From positions 1 through 14,677 of the forward strand of contig DBMN01000082.1 of the NCBI GenBank assembly GCA_002298965.1: DNA of 14,677 nucleotides. The letters are read 5' to 3'. The DNA is from Rhizobiales bacterium UBA697 (GTDB lineage: Bacteria; Pseudomonadota; Alphaproteobacteria; Rhizobiales; Ancalomicrobiaceae). Under the pieces are notes generated by a model. It made no database searches. It was not told the DNA's origin and worked only from the letters and a program-made list of their open reading frames with translations. Both the position numbers and the translations under genes were made by a program. Below, piece after piece: positions 1 to 8,287 of the stretch. Each line of letters opens with the position of its first letter. Positions within the stretch are counted from its first letter, which is position 1.

Positions 1-126
1 CTGGTTGGCGCCCTTGCCGCCGGAGAAGAGCTGATGGTCGCCGCCCTTCGCCCCCTCGCCGGGGGCGGGCAGGCGGGCGACCGCCACCACGAGATCGACG
101 TTGAGCGTGCCGAAGACGACGATCAA
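1..126 (-). CDS. Ribokinase-like PfkB-family sugar kinase, N-terminal fragment cut by window edge
   Basis: Only the first 42 codons are inside the window, and the gene runs off the left edge. The fragment reads as a typical ribokinase N-terminus: a hydrophobic first strand (IVVFGTLNVDLV), the segment RLPAPGEG, and the PfkB substrate-binding signature FSGGKGANQ at residues 34-42. Ribokinases phosphorylate ribose to ribose-5-phosphate with ATP in the cytoplasm. The start chosen is a TTG at 126, because a GGAGG-type ribosome binding site lies about 8 bases upstream and no ATG or GTG precedes the conserved strand in this frame. The gene lies 40 bases downstream of the upp stop on the same strand, so co-transcription is likely. 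Next to upp and the URC genes, a role in recovering ribose released from uracil nucleotides is attractive but inferred. Another PfkB kinase, such as one for a nucleoside or another sugar, cannot be excluded from 42 residues. Confidence 0.8.
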   Translation of the reverse strand, partial: MIVVFGTLNVDLVVAVARLPAPGEGAKGGDHQLFSGGKGANQ

Positions 127-166
127 GCCCGACGCCTCCCCGGTTCGCCCATCCGCCCTCGCGGGC

Positions 167-802
<636 letters not shown>

Positions 803-1001
803 AACCGTACTCCTTCGCGGATCTCGTCTCTTTCCCGCACCTTAGCCCGGTCCGCGCCGCCCGCAAGGCCCCGGGAACCGCCCTCCACCGCCGATCGGCG
901 CTCGAGCCCCGCGATGACCGCGAGACCGGTTTGCACCGCCGGAATTATCTGACAGTCTGGTCCTTTCCGGCGATGCCCGCGTCGACCTCGGAGGCCTGCC
1001 C
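803..1001. promoter_or_regulatory. Divergent control region between upp and the URC1-like gene
   Basis: These 199 bases separate two divergent transcription units of one putative pathway and must hold both promoters. A perfect 12-base palindrome, CGCCGATCGGCG, lies at 889-900 and is a candidate operator. An isolated -10-like GATAAT on the minus strand (949-944) has no convincing -35 partner. Ribosome binding sites are clear at both ends: AAGGAG at 815-810 for upp and GGAGG at 990-994 for the URC1-like gene. I could not assign a complete promoter to either side. Confidence 0.5.
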
Positions 1002-2261
1002 GTGACGACACCCGAAAAGCCCGGCCACATCCGTCTGACCTCCCACCCCGGCGCCTCGCGGCCCCAGCGTTTTCCGCTGAACTGGGGCGCCGCCGACCCG
1101 CGCGAACGCGGCCCCGTGGTGGCGACGGTGACGCGGACCTCGCATCGCAACGCCATCGGCACCCACGGCGGCTCCTACGCGGTCTATCGCGCGCTGGCGG
1201 TGGCCTCCGGCGCGCTCGATCCGTTGCAGCGTCCGGACCTCACCAACACCACGCCGCCGATCGACATCGGGCCGCATCCCTCGTGGTCGCGACCGGGCGA
1301 GATCGTCTCGCTCGACCCGTTCGGCCACGAGGTGCAGAGGATCTTCGCCGCGGAGATCGCCGACGGTGTCGACATCCGCCCGACCATCGCCGTCACCAAG
1401 GCGCGGCTGACGCTGCCGGAACTGGTGCCGGAGTTCGAGAAGGGCCGCATCCGCATCGACGGCGACATCGTCCGGCCGCAGGGCGACATCGCCGTCACCA
1501 AGATCGCCATCGATCCGGTGTGGTGGCTGCCCGGCATCGCCGAGCGTTTCGGCGTCAAGGAGGACATCCTGCGCCGGGTGCTCTTCGAACAGACCGGCGG
1601 CATCTACCCCGAACTCGTCACCCGCTCCGATCTCGAGGTCTTCCTGCCGCCGATCGGCGGTCAGACGGTCTATGTCTTCGGCGATCCGGCGGGGCTGTCG
1701 GATCGGTCGAAGCGGCTCACCTGCCGCGTCCACGACGAGTGCAACGGTTCCGACGTCTTCGGCTCCGACATCTGCACCTGCCGGCCCTATCTGGTGCACG
1801 GCATCGAGGAATGCGTGAAGGAGGCCCAGGCCGGCGGTGTCGGACTGATCGTCTACAATCGCAAGGAAGGCCGCGCGCTCGGCGAGGTGACGAAGTTCCT
1901 CGTCTACAACGCCCGCAAGCGCCAGGAGGGCGGCGACCGCGCCGCGACCTATTTCGAGCGCACCGAATGCGTCGCCGGCGTGCAGGACGCCCGTTTCCAG
2001 CAGTTGATGCCCGACGTGCTGCACTGGCTCGGCATCACCCGCATCGACCGCTTCGTCTCCATGTCCGACATGAAGTACGACGCCGTCACCGGTTCGGGCA
2101 TCGAGATCGGCGAACGGGTGGCGATCCCCGACGATCTGATCCCGGCGGACGCCCGCGTCGAGATGGAAGCGAAGAAGGCCGCCGGCTATTACGCCCCGGA
2201 AGGTGCACCCAGCGGTGAAGATCTCGACAAGACGGTGGGGCGAGGGCTCGACCATTACTGA
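1002..2261 (+). CDS. GTP cyclohydrolase II family protein, URC1-like (uracil catabolism)
   Basis: This 419-residue protein contains a GTP cyclohydrolase II domain in its C-terminal half. The zinc ligands are visible as Cys247, Cys258 and Cys260 (C-x10-C-x-C, with RVHDEC and CTC flanks). They are followed by YNRKEGRALG, the counterpart of the phosphate-binding HRQEGRxIG segment of RibA. The segment VSMSDMKYDAV near the C-terminus replaces the usual TNNPKK of RibA. About 220 residues precede the zinc site, a much longer N-terminus than in RibA. Such proteins are the URC1 family, which in the yeast Lachancea kluyveri is needed to degrade uracil after its conversion to UMP. Direct linkage to upp and a DUF1688 gene supports that role over riboflavin synthesis. 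The GTG start at 1002 is set by GGAGG at 990-994 with a 7-base gap. The exact reaction in this organism is inferred. Confidence 0.88.
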   Translation: MTTPEKPGHIRLTSHPGASRPQRFPLNWGAADPRERGPVVATVTRTSHRNAIGTHGGSYAVYRALAVASGALDPLQRPDLTNTTPPIDIGPHPSWSRPGEIVSLDPFGHEVQRIFAAEIADGVDIRPTIAVTKARLTLPELVPEFEKGRIRIDGDIVRPQGDIAVTKIAIDPVWWLPGIAERFGVKEDILRRVLFEQTGGIYPELVTRSDLEVFLPPIGGQTVYVFGDPAGLSDRSKRLTCRVHDECNGSDVFGSDICTCRPYLVHGIEECVKEAQAGGVGLIVYNRKEGRALGEVTKFLVYNARKRQEGGDRAATYFERTECVAGVQDARFQQLMPDVLHWLGITRIDRFVSMSDMKYDAVTGSGIEIGERVAIPDDLIPADARVEMEAKKAAGYYAPEGAPSGEDLDKTVGRGLDHY

Positions 2262-2280
2262 AAATCGGGCCACGCTCGTT

Positions 2281-2306
2281 GCGAATCGGTCGTCCGACCG
2301 GTTCGC
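2281..2306 (+). other. Strong inverted repeat between the URC1-like and URC4-like genes
   Basis: GCGAATCGGTCG (2281-2292) and CGACCGGTTCGC (2295-2306) form a 12-pair stem with one G-T pair and a two-base centre; in RNA the loop would be about four bases. It starts 19 bases after the upstream stop codon and ends 24 bases before the downstream ATG. No T-run follows, so it is not a standard terminator. It could stabilise or process the mRNA between the cistrons, or bind a protein. It contains one GAATC (GANTC) site. Confidence 0.6.
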
Positions 2307-2330
2307 CCCCCAGACGGAGACGCTGCCCGC

Positions 2331-3596
2331 ATGACGACCGATGCCGCTGCGCCCCCGCCCTCGCCGGAAGACGTCGCCGCGGCGCGTCGTCTGCTCTCCG
2401 CCGACGCGGTGCGCGAGCGCGCCAATCACCTGTTCGATCTGGCGCTGATGGAGCGGCTCGACCATTTCCGCGTCGACCTCGCCCGCCTCGATCCGGTCGC
2501 CGAGTGGGTGACGCGGCTGATCCGCTCCGAACATCCGACCCTCGAGGTGCCGCCGCATTCGCGCTGGCGCAACTTCGAGGTCGGCGGCATCGACCGCTGG
2601 GGCTCGCTCGCCGCCGGCCGCGAATGGATGGACGCGCGCGAGTTCGCCCGCGCCTCGGTCGACCTCGCCGTCGTCTCGGTGCTGCTCGACGCCGGCGCCG
2701 GGCCGCGCTGGTCCTATGCCGAGGCGGTGACCGGCGAGACCTTCGCCCGCACGGAAGGCTTGGCGGTCGCCTCGCTGGCGATGTTCGCCTCCGGCATCTT
2801 CTCGACCGAGCCCTTCGACCCGCTGCGCGCCGACGCCCGTGCGCTCGCCGGCCTGACGCTCGAGGAACTGGCCGACGGGCTGCAGGTGTCGCATTCGAAC
2901 CCGCTGGTCGGGCTCGAGGGGCGGCTCGGCCTGATCAACCGGCTCGGCCAGCAGATCGCCCATCGCGCCGACGTCTTCGGCACGCCCGACGGCGCGCGGC
3001 CGGGCGGTCTCGTCGACCATCTCGCCCAGCGCTTCCCCGACGGCCGGGTGCCGGCGCCGGCGGTGCTCGAGACCCTGCTCGACGCGCTCGGTCCGATCTG
3101 GCCGGGGCGTTGGTCGCTCGCCGGGGTGCCGCTCGGCGACACCTGGATGCACCACAAGCTCGAGACCTCGGACGCCACGCGCCACCTGATGCCGATCCAC
3201 AAGCTGTCGCAGTGGCTGACCTACTCGCTGATCGAGCCGCTGTCCTGGGCGGGGTTCGAGGTGACGCGGCTCGACGGCCTGACCGGGCTCGCGGAATACC
3301 GCAACGGCGGTCTGCTGATCGACGGCGGCATCCTGGTGCTGCGCGATCCGGCGGCGGCCAAGCGCTCGCATTCGGTCGAGGACGAGCTGGTGGTGGAATG
3401 GCGGGCGCTGACCATCGCCGTCGTCGACCGGCTGGCGGCGATCATCCGCCAGAACCTCGGTCGCAACGCGCTGAACTTCCCGCTCGCCTGCGTGCTGGAA
3501 GGCGGTACCTGGCTCGCCGGCCGCAGGCTCGCCCGCGACCGTCGCCCCGACGGCTCGCCGCCGCTGACCATCGTCTCCGACGGTACGGTGTTCTGA
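2331..3596 (+). CDS. DUF1688 family protein, URC4-like (uracil catabolism)
   Basis: This 421-residue soluble protein has no signal peptide or membrane segment. It resembles the DUF1688 family (fungal URC4/Urg3), with characteristic stretches such as SRWRNFEVGGIDRW (77-90), VSHSNPLVGLEGRLGLI (186-202) and HKLSQWLTYSLIEPLSW (290-306). Family members are required with URC1 and a uracil phosphoribosyltransferase for uracil breakdown in yeast. There, loss of URC4 is associated with a ribosylurea-type intermediate, so the protein probably acts after ring opening. The sequence shows no classical catalytic motif that I can name, so the chemistry is unknown to me. The ATG at 2331 has GGAG at 2316-2319, 11 bases away. 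The gap to the URC1-like stop is 69 bases and contains a hairpin. The two genes probably form an operon. Confidence 0.88.
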   Translation: MTTDAAAPPPSPEDVAAARRLLSADAVRERANHLFDLALMERLDHFRVDLARLDPVAEWVTRLIRSEHPTLEVPPHSRWRNFEVGGIDRWGSLAAGREWMDAREFARASVDLAVVSVLLDAGAGPRWSYAEAVTGETFARTEGLAVASLAMFASGIFSTEPFDPLRADARALAGLTLEELADGLQVSHSNPLVGLEGRLGLINRLGQQIAHRADVFGTPDGARPGGLVDHLAQRFPDGRVPAPAVLETLLDALGPIWPGRWSLAGVPLGDTWMHHKLETSDATRHLMPIHKLSQWLTYSLIEPLSWAGFEVTRLDGLTGLAEYRNGGLLIDGGILVLRDPAAAKRSHSVEDELVVEWRALTIAVVDRLAAIIRQNLGRNALNFPLACVLEGGTWLAGRRLARDRRPDGSPPLTIVSDGTVF

Positions 3597-3609
3597 GGAA
3601 GCGAGGAGT

Positions 3610-3629
3610 GCGCGGGGTGCCCCCCGCGC
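3610..3629. terminator. Hairpin between convergent URC4-like gene and hslO
   Basis: GCGCGGGG (3610-3617) pairs perfectly with CCCCGCGC (3622-3629) around a TGCC loop. It fills most of the 36 bases between the two convergent stop codons. This is the right place for a bidirectional terminator, but there is no T-run on either side, so efficiency is uncertain. Confidence 0.5.
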
Positions 3630-3632
3630 GCC

Positions 3633-4628
3633 TCAACCCTCGCCGCGCATCGCGTGGACCGCCGCCGGATCGAAGTGATACTTCGTCGAGCAGAAGTCGC
3701 AGGTGACCTCGATGGCGCCGTCGACCGTCATGTCGTCGACCTGTTCGGCCGAGAACTGCGCCAGCATGCCCTCGACCCGCTCGCGCGAGCAGCGGCAGCG
3801 CTCGACCATCGCCAGCGGCTCGAAGACGCGCACGCCACGCTCGTGGAAGAGGCGATAGAGCAGCCGCTCCGACGACACGTCGGTGTCGGTCAGCTCGACG
3901 TCCTCGACGGTGCCGACCAGCGCCTCGGCCTCGGCCCAGGCGTCGTCGATCTCGACCTCGTGGGCCTCGGTGCCCTCCGGCGCGTCGCCGGGATGGAGGT
4001 CGCGGGCCTTCACCCGGTCCTCGCTCTCGGGCAGGAACTGCACCATGACGCCGCCGGCGCGCCAGGCGTGGCGCGGGCCGGCATCCGAACGGGTCAGCTC
4101 CTCGGCGACGGCGAGGCGGACCTTGGTCGGGATCTGCTCCGACTGCTGGAACCAGACGTGCGCCACCTCCTCGAGGCTCTCGCCCTCGAGCGCGACGACG
4201 CCCTGGTAGCGCTGCATGTCGGCGCCCTGATCGACGGTCATGGCGAGATGGCCGCGGCCGAGGAGTTCCGGCGGCGAGACGCGGCCCTCGGCGATGGCGC
4301 GGGCGACGCCGTCCTTGTCGAAGCTCGCATAGGCGCGGATGCCGTCCGGCGTCTGGAAGTCGACGACCAGCATCGACACCGGCCCGTCGGTGCGGGTCTG
4401 GAGGATGAAGCGGCCCTCGAACTTGAGAGACGAGCCGAGCAGCGTCGTCAGCGCGATCGCTTCCGCCAGCAGGCGGGCGACCGGCACCGGATAGGCGTGA
4501 CGGGCGAGGATCGCGTCGAGGCTCGGGCCGAGCCGCACGGCACGGCCGCGCAGGTCGAGCGCGGGCACGGTGAAGGGCAGGACCACGTCCTGGGTGGCGG
4601 TGGCCGGGATGGTGTCGGCTTCGGTCAT
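3633..4628 (-). CDS. hslO: Redox-regulated chaperone Hsp33
   Basis: Hsp33 is a cytoplasmic holdase chaperone activated when its zinc-bound cysteines are oxidised. The C-terminal redox switch is intact: Cys278 and Cys280 (CRC) and Cys310 and Cys313 (CDFC), a C-x-C-x29-C-x-x-C arrangement. The N-terminal chaperone domain includes GRFILQTRTDGPVSMLVVDF (about 72-91). At 331 residues it is slightly longer than the roughly 290 of E. coli, with an acidic stretch at about 218-250. The ATG at 4628 is preceded only by a weak purine-rich site. It lies 124 bases downstream of argF on the same strand, an arrangement common in Rhizobiales. A hairpin in that gap suggests partly independent expression. Confidence 0.95.
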   Translation of the reverse strand: MTEADTIPATATQDVVLPFTVPALDLRGRAVRLGPSLDAILARHAYPVPVARLLAEAIALTTLLGSSLKFEGRFILQTRTDGPVSMLVVDFQTPDGIRAYASFDKDGVARAIAEGRVSPPELLGRGHLAMTVDQGADMQRYQGVVALEGESLEEVAHVWFQQSEQIPTKVRLAVAEELTRSDAGPRHAWRAGGVMVQFLPESEDRVKARDLHPGDAPEGTEAHEVEIDDAWAEAEALVGTVEDVELTDTDVSSERLLYRLFHERGVRVFEPLAMVERCRCSRERVEGMLAQFSAEQVDDMTVDGAIEVTCDFCSTKYHFDPAAVHAMRGEG

Positions 4629-4652
4629 GGCGGGCTCGTCTTCGAAAGCGGC

Positions 4653-4684
4653 GAGCCGACGGCGCGGGGTGCGGCCGTCGGCTC
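4653..4684 (-). other. Hairpin between argF and hslO
   Basis: GAGCCGACGG (4653-4662) pairs perfectly with CCGTCGGCTC (4675-4684), with one more C-G pair inside and a loop of about ten bases. It lies between argF and hslO on the transcribed strand, about 25 bases before the hslO start codon. No T-run follows, so attenuation, mRNA processing or partial termination are all possible. Confidence 0.45.
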
Positions 4685-4752
4685 CAATTCGTCATCTATC
4701 TGGTGCGCCGAGGCGCGTTTCGCCAGTGGCACCCCGAAAGAGCGTCTCGCGA

Positions 4753-5684
<932 letters not shown>

Positions 5685-5688
<4 letters not shown>

Positions 5689-6881
5689 GCAGCGGCCCCC
5701 TTTTCGGCCTCGAGAAGCGCATGGGCGGCGGCTTCGACACGCGCCACGGCTTCGTCGATCTCTTCGTCGCTCACCACCAGAGCCGGCAGGAAGCGGACGA
5801 CGTCGTCACCGGCGGCGACCGCCAGCAGTTTCTGGTCCCGCATCGCGGCGATCACGCCGGCGGGCGGGCGGCGGCACTTGAGGCCGAGGATCAGGCCCTC
5901 GCCGCGCACCTCCTGGAAGATCTCGGGATGGAGATCGACCACGGCGGCGAGCTTCTGCTTGAGGCGCAGACCCTTCTGCGCGACCGCGTCGAGGAAGCCC
6001 TCCTCGAGCACCACGTCGAGCACCGCGTTGCCGGCGGCCATGGCGAGCAGATTGCCGCCGTAGGTCGTGCCGTGGGTGCCCGCCGTCATGCCGGCGGCCG
6101 CGGCTTCCGTCGCCAGACACGCGCCGAGCGGGAAGCCGCCGCCGATGCCCTTGGCCGAGGCCAGGATGTCGGGGGCGACGCCGGCCACCTCGTAGGCCCA
6201 GAGCTTGCCGGTGCGACCCATGCCGCACTGGACCTCGTCGAAGATCAGCGACAGGCCGTGCTCGTCGCAGACGCGGCGCAGGAAGGCGAGGAAGGACGGC
6301 GGCACCGGGCGGATGCCGCCCTCGCCCTGGATCGGCTCGATCAGGATGCCGGCGGTCTCCGGGCCGATGGCGGCGAGCACCTTGGCCTCGTCGAAACCCT
6401 CGACCTTGTCGAAGCCGTCGACCTTCGGGCCGAAGCCCTCGATGTACTTCTCCTGGCCGCCGGCGGCGATGGTCGCCAGCGTGCGGCCGTGGAAGGCGCC
6501 TTCGAAGGTGATCAGGCGATAGCGCTCCGGCCGACCCTCGTGGAACTGGCGGCGACGCGCCGTCTTGATCGCACATTCCAGCGCCTCGGCGCCGGAATTG
6601 GTGAAGAAGACGCGGTCGGCGAAGGAGGTCTCGACCAGACGGTGGGCGAGCTTCTCCTGATGCGGCGCGGCGAAGACGTTCGACACGTGCCACAGCTTCT
6701 CGGCCTGTTCGGTCAGCGCCGCGACGAGATGGGGATGGCAATGGCCGAGCGCGTTGACGGCGATGCCGCCCATCATGTCGAGCCATCGTTCGCCCGAAGC
6801 CGTCTCGAGCCAGACCCCACGGCCGCGGACGAACTCGAGGTCGACGCGGGCGAAAGTCGAATAGAGCGCGGTTTCGGTCAT
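5685..6881 (-). CDS. argD: Acetylornithine aminotransferase
   Basis: This pyridoxal-phosphate enzyme of aminotransferase class III makes N-acetylornithine from N-acetylglutamate semialdehyde in arginine synthesis, and may also serve lysine synthesis. The protein has 398 residues. Visible marks are NSGAEALECAIK (95-106), the PLP phosphate region FEGAFHGRT (126-134), EPIQGEGG (182-189), FDEVQCGMGRTG (214-225) and the PLP-binding Lys244 in SAKGIGGGFPLGA. The frame stays open far upstream, but the ATG at 6881 fits best: homology to the family begins there (TETALYSTFARVDLEF) and GGAG stands upstream. The gene is first in an argD-argF(-hslO) operon. Upstream lie a consensus-like promoter and two stem-loops in a leader of about 170 bases. 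Confidence 0.96.
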
Positions 6882-6991
6882 TCTCTCGTCTCCGGACGCC
6901 GCCGGCCGCGTTTCGAGCGCGGAGAAGGCGGACGCCCCCGGGTTCCTGCAGGCAGGGGCGGACGTTCGCGACGGGCCCCCAAAACGAACGA

Positions 6992-7010
6992 TGCCGCCCT
7001 CCGGGCGGCA
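6992..7010 (-). promoter_or_regulatory. Terminator-like stem-loop in the argD leader
   Basis: TGCCGCCC and GGGCGGCA form a perfect 8-base-pair stem around a three-base loop. Read in the argD direction, the stem is followed by TCGTTCGTTTT, a partly T-rich tail. It lies between the predicted transcription start and the argD start codon. It could act as an attenuator, but I see no stop-delimited leader peptide that would control it. Confidence 0.45.
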
Positions 7011-7028
7011 CCCGCGACGACGATCGAA

Positions 7029-7043
7029 GTGCCTCTGAGGCAC
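7029..7043. promoter_or_regulatory. Palindrome at the start of the argD leader
   Basis: GTGCCTCTGAGGCAC is a perfect 7-base inverted repeat around one central base. It begins about 20 bases downstream of the predicted argD -10 element, so it is either a repressor operator or the first stem-loop of the leader RNA. I cannot match it to a known regulator. Confidence 0.45.
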
Positions 7044-7061
7044 CTTTCGTCGAGCGCGCGG

Positions 7062-7091
7062 ATAATGGGGGTGGATGGGTCGAATTGTCAA
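7062..7091 (-). promoter_or_regulatory. Predicted argD promoter
   Basis: On the minus strand a perfect -35 hexamer TTGACA (7091-7086) is followed after 18 bases by CATTAT (7067-7062), which matches the -10 consensus at four of six positions. Transcription would start near 7055 and run into the argD leader. It is the most consensus-like promoter I found in the window. Confidence 0.6.
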
Positions 7092-7270
7092 CGTCGCCGG
7101 CCGAAAACCGCGGTCGCGGCAGACCCTCGGTAGCGACATACGCAAGTCCACGGATCGCAACCGTCGCGCGAAGCGCGCGATCTCGGCTGTACGCATCAAC
7201 CCCTGTTGCAGATCGGACTCAACGCTGGGGAAAAGACATCGTTCATCCACCGAAACGATTCCCGTCCGCC

Positions 7271-7298
7271 TTGCTCGCGAGTCTACGGCTAGTGTAGT
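7271..7298 (+). promoter_or_regulatory. Candidate gcrA promoter
   Basis: TTGCTC (7271-7276) and TGTAGT (7293-7298) are separated by 16 bases and resemble housekeeping -35 and -10 elements. A GAGTC site (7279-7283) sits in the spacer, the arrangement known for GcrA-dependent promoters. The match is partial, and the implied 5' untranslated region of about 155 bases is long. Confidence 0.35.
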
Positions 7299-7312
7299 TT
7301 ACGACTTGTTAA
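7298..7312 (+). promoter_or_regulatory. CtrA-like box upstream of gcrA
   Basis: TTTA-CGACTTG-TTAA matches the CtrA consensus TTAA-N7-TTAA with one mismatch. It directly abuts the predicted -10 element, so bound CtrA would be expected to repress. CtrA repression of gcrA is known in Caulobacter, which makes this match credible. Confidence 0.5.
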
Positions 7313-7458
7313 ACACGACATCTCGTGCGGCGGATCGTCCGGTCCCATACTTCTCGTCTTGCGTCGACGCCCCGGAAACGAGGCGGCCCCGGAGGGATTC
7401 CTCCGGACGAGAAGGGATTCGGAAGGTTCGATCGCCGGCCACGACTGCGAGGGTAGCG

Positions 7459-7980
7459 ATGATCTCCTGGACCGACGAGCGGGTCGAGCTTCTCAAGAAG
7501 CTCTGGGGCGACGGACTGAGCGCCAGCCAGATTGCCGGCGAACTCGGCGGCGTCACCCGCAACGCGGTGATCGGCAAGGTCCATCGGCTCGGCCTGTCGG
7601 GCCGCGCCAAGGCGCCGCAGCCCTCCGCCAGCCGCCCGAAGAAGCCGGTCGCCCGTCCCGCGACCTCGACCGGTCGCTCGGAAGGTGGTCCGGTCAGCGT
7701 CGGCGCCACCGCGCTCAAGGCCGAGACCCGGCCGGAGGAACGCCGCCACGCCGCGCCCGCGCCGCAGCTGGTATCGCTCTCCGACGAGCCGCTGATCCCC
7801 AACGCGTCGGTGCTGCAGATCAACGAGCAGACCTGCAAGTGGCCGATGGGCGATCCGTCGACCGCCGACTTCCACTTCTGCGCCCGTCGCTCCGACGTCG
7901 GCATCCCCTACTGCGCCTATCACGCGCGGCTGGCCTATCAGCCGGTCGCCGACCGCCGCCGCGACCGCCGTCGCGCCTGA
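7459..7980 (+). CDS. gcrA: Cell-cycle regulator GcrA
   Basis: GcrA is an alphaproteobacterial transcription factor that binds RNA polymerase sigma70 and methylated GANTC promoter DNA, driving S-phase and division genes. The 173-residue length matches the family. The N-terminal helix-turn-helix is at residues 1-48 (SWTDERVELLKKLW, SASQIAGELGGVTRNAVIGK, VHRLGLSGRAK). A low-complexity Pro/Ala/Arg linker follows at about 49-112. The conserved C-terminal module, including TCKWPMGDP, DFHFCARR, PYCAYH and AYQP, spans about 127-164. The ATG at 7459 has GAGGG at 7449-7453 with a 5-base gap; in-frame starts further upstream precede no conserved sequence. The upstream region carries GANTC sites and a CtrA-like box. 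A strong terminator follows, so the gene is probably monocistronic. Confidence 0.96.
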   Translation: MISWTDERVELLKKLWGDGLSASQIAGELGGVTRNAVIGKVHRLGLSGRAKAPQPSASRPKKPVARPATSTGRSEGGPVSVGATALKAETRPEERRHAAPAPQLVSLSDEPLIPNASVLQINEQTCKWPMGDPSTADFHFCARRSDVGIPYCAYHARLAYQPVADRRRDRRRA

Positions 7981-8002
7981 GGCGAGCGGCTTCGAGAAAA
8001 GC

Positions 8003-8040
8003 AGAGAGCCCGGCGAGCGATCGCCGGGCTCTCTTCGTTT
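8003..8040 (+). terminator. Intrinsic terminator of gcrA
   Basis: A perfect 14-base-pair stem (AGAGAGCCCGGCGA at 8003-8016 with TCGCCGGGCTCTCT at 8021-8034) closes a GCGA loop. It is followed by TCGTTT and starts 23 bases after the gcrA stop codon. This is the clearest intrinsic terminator in the window. Confidence 0.85.
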
Positions 8041-8123
8041 CGGGATGTCGATCGAACAGCGCGCCGAACGGCGGATCTCCTAATGCCGGGCCAGTGAAGC
8101 ATCGAGTCCTCGTCTCCGTTCGG

Positions 8124-8241
8124 CTTCACCCTGAGGTGCCCGGCCAGCGGCCGGGCCTCGAAGGGCGAAGTCGTCGACGGGCCATGCCACTCGGCCCTTC
8201 GCACTTCGAGGCCCGGCTGCGCCGGGCGCCTCAGCATGAAG
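8124..8241. repeat. REP/BIME-like inverted repeat pair
   Basis: Two imperfect copies in opposite orientation lie at about 8124-8162 and 8204-8241. They share CTGAGG, an inner GC-rich hairpin (GCCCGGC with GCCGGGC) and CCTCGAA. The full element can fold into a large cruciform, with a further small hairpin in each arm. Related sequences with CCTGAGG and CCTCGAAGG ends are common extragenic repeats in alphaproteobacterial genomes. It sits between the convergent ends of gcrA and phoB, the typical place for REP elements. Apart from this repeat and the gcrA terminator I see nothing in the 307 bases at 7981-8287. Confidence 0.75.
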
Positions 8242-8287
8242 GGCCTCCACGACAGGCCGAAGAGTTCGAAACGTCGTGAGCCCGGCC

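Larger units (their letters stand above)
7216..7420. promoter_or_regulatory. Cluster of five GANTC (CcrM methylation) sites upstream of gcrA
   Basis: GANTC sites occur at 7216-7220 (GACTC), 7257-7261 (GATTC), 7279-7283 (GAGTC), 7396-7400 (GATTC) and 7416-7420 (GATTC). This is far denser than in the neighbouring coding DNA. GANTC is the target of the alphaproteobacterial CcrM methyltransferase, and GcrA acts at promoters carrying methylated GANTC. Autoregulation or cell-cycle timing of gcrA is a natural inference. Confidence 0.6.

Noticed and set aside
945..3371. A minus-strand open frame of about 800 codons antisense to the URC1-like and URC4-like genes
   Set aside because: It is a mirror of GC-rich coding sequence: no stops arise because of third-position bias. 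Its protein is rich in Arg, Gly, Asp and His without any domain, and two recognisable genes occupy the other strand.
6882..7250. N-terminal extension of argD
   Set aside because: The frame is open, but family similarity starts at the ATG at 6881 and the extension would cross the predicted promoter.
7243..7251. DnaA-box-like TCATCCACC upstream of gcrA
   Set aside because: It matches TTATCCACA at only 7 of 9 positions. DnaA does activate gcrA in Caulobacter, but this match alone is too weak to call.
8124..8241. CRISPR-like or transposon end
   Set aside because: Only two copies exist, in inverted orientation, with no regular spacers, no target-site duplication and no transposase nearby. It fits a REP/BIME element better.
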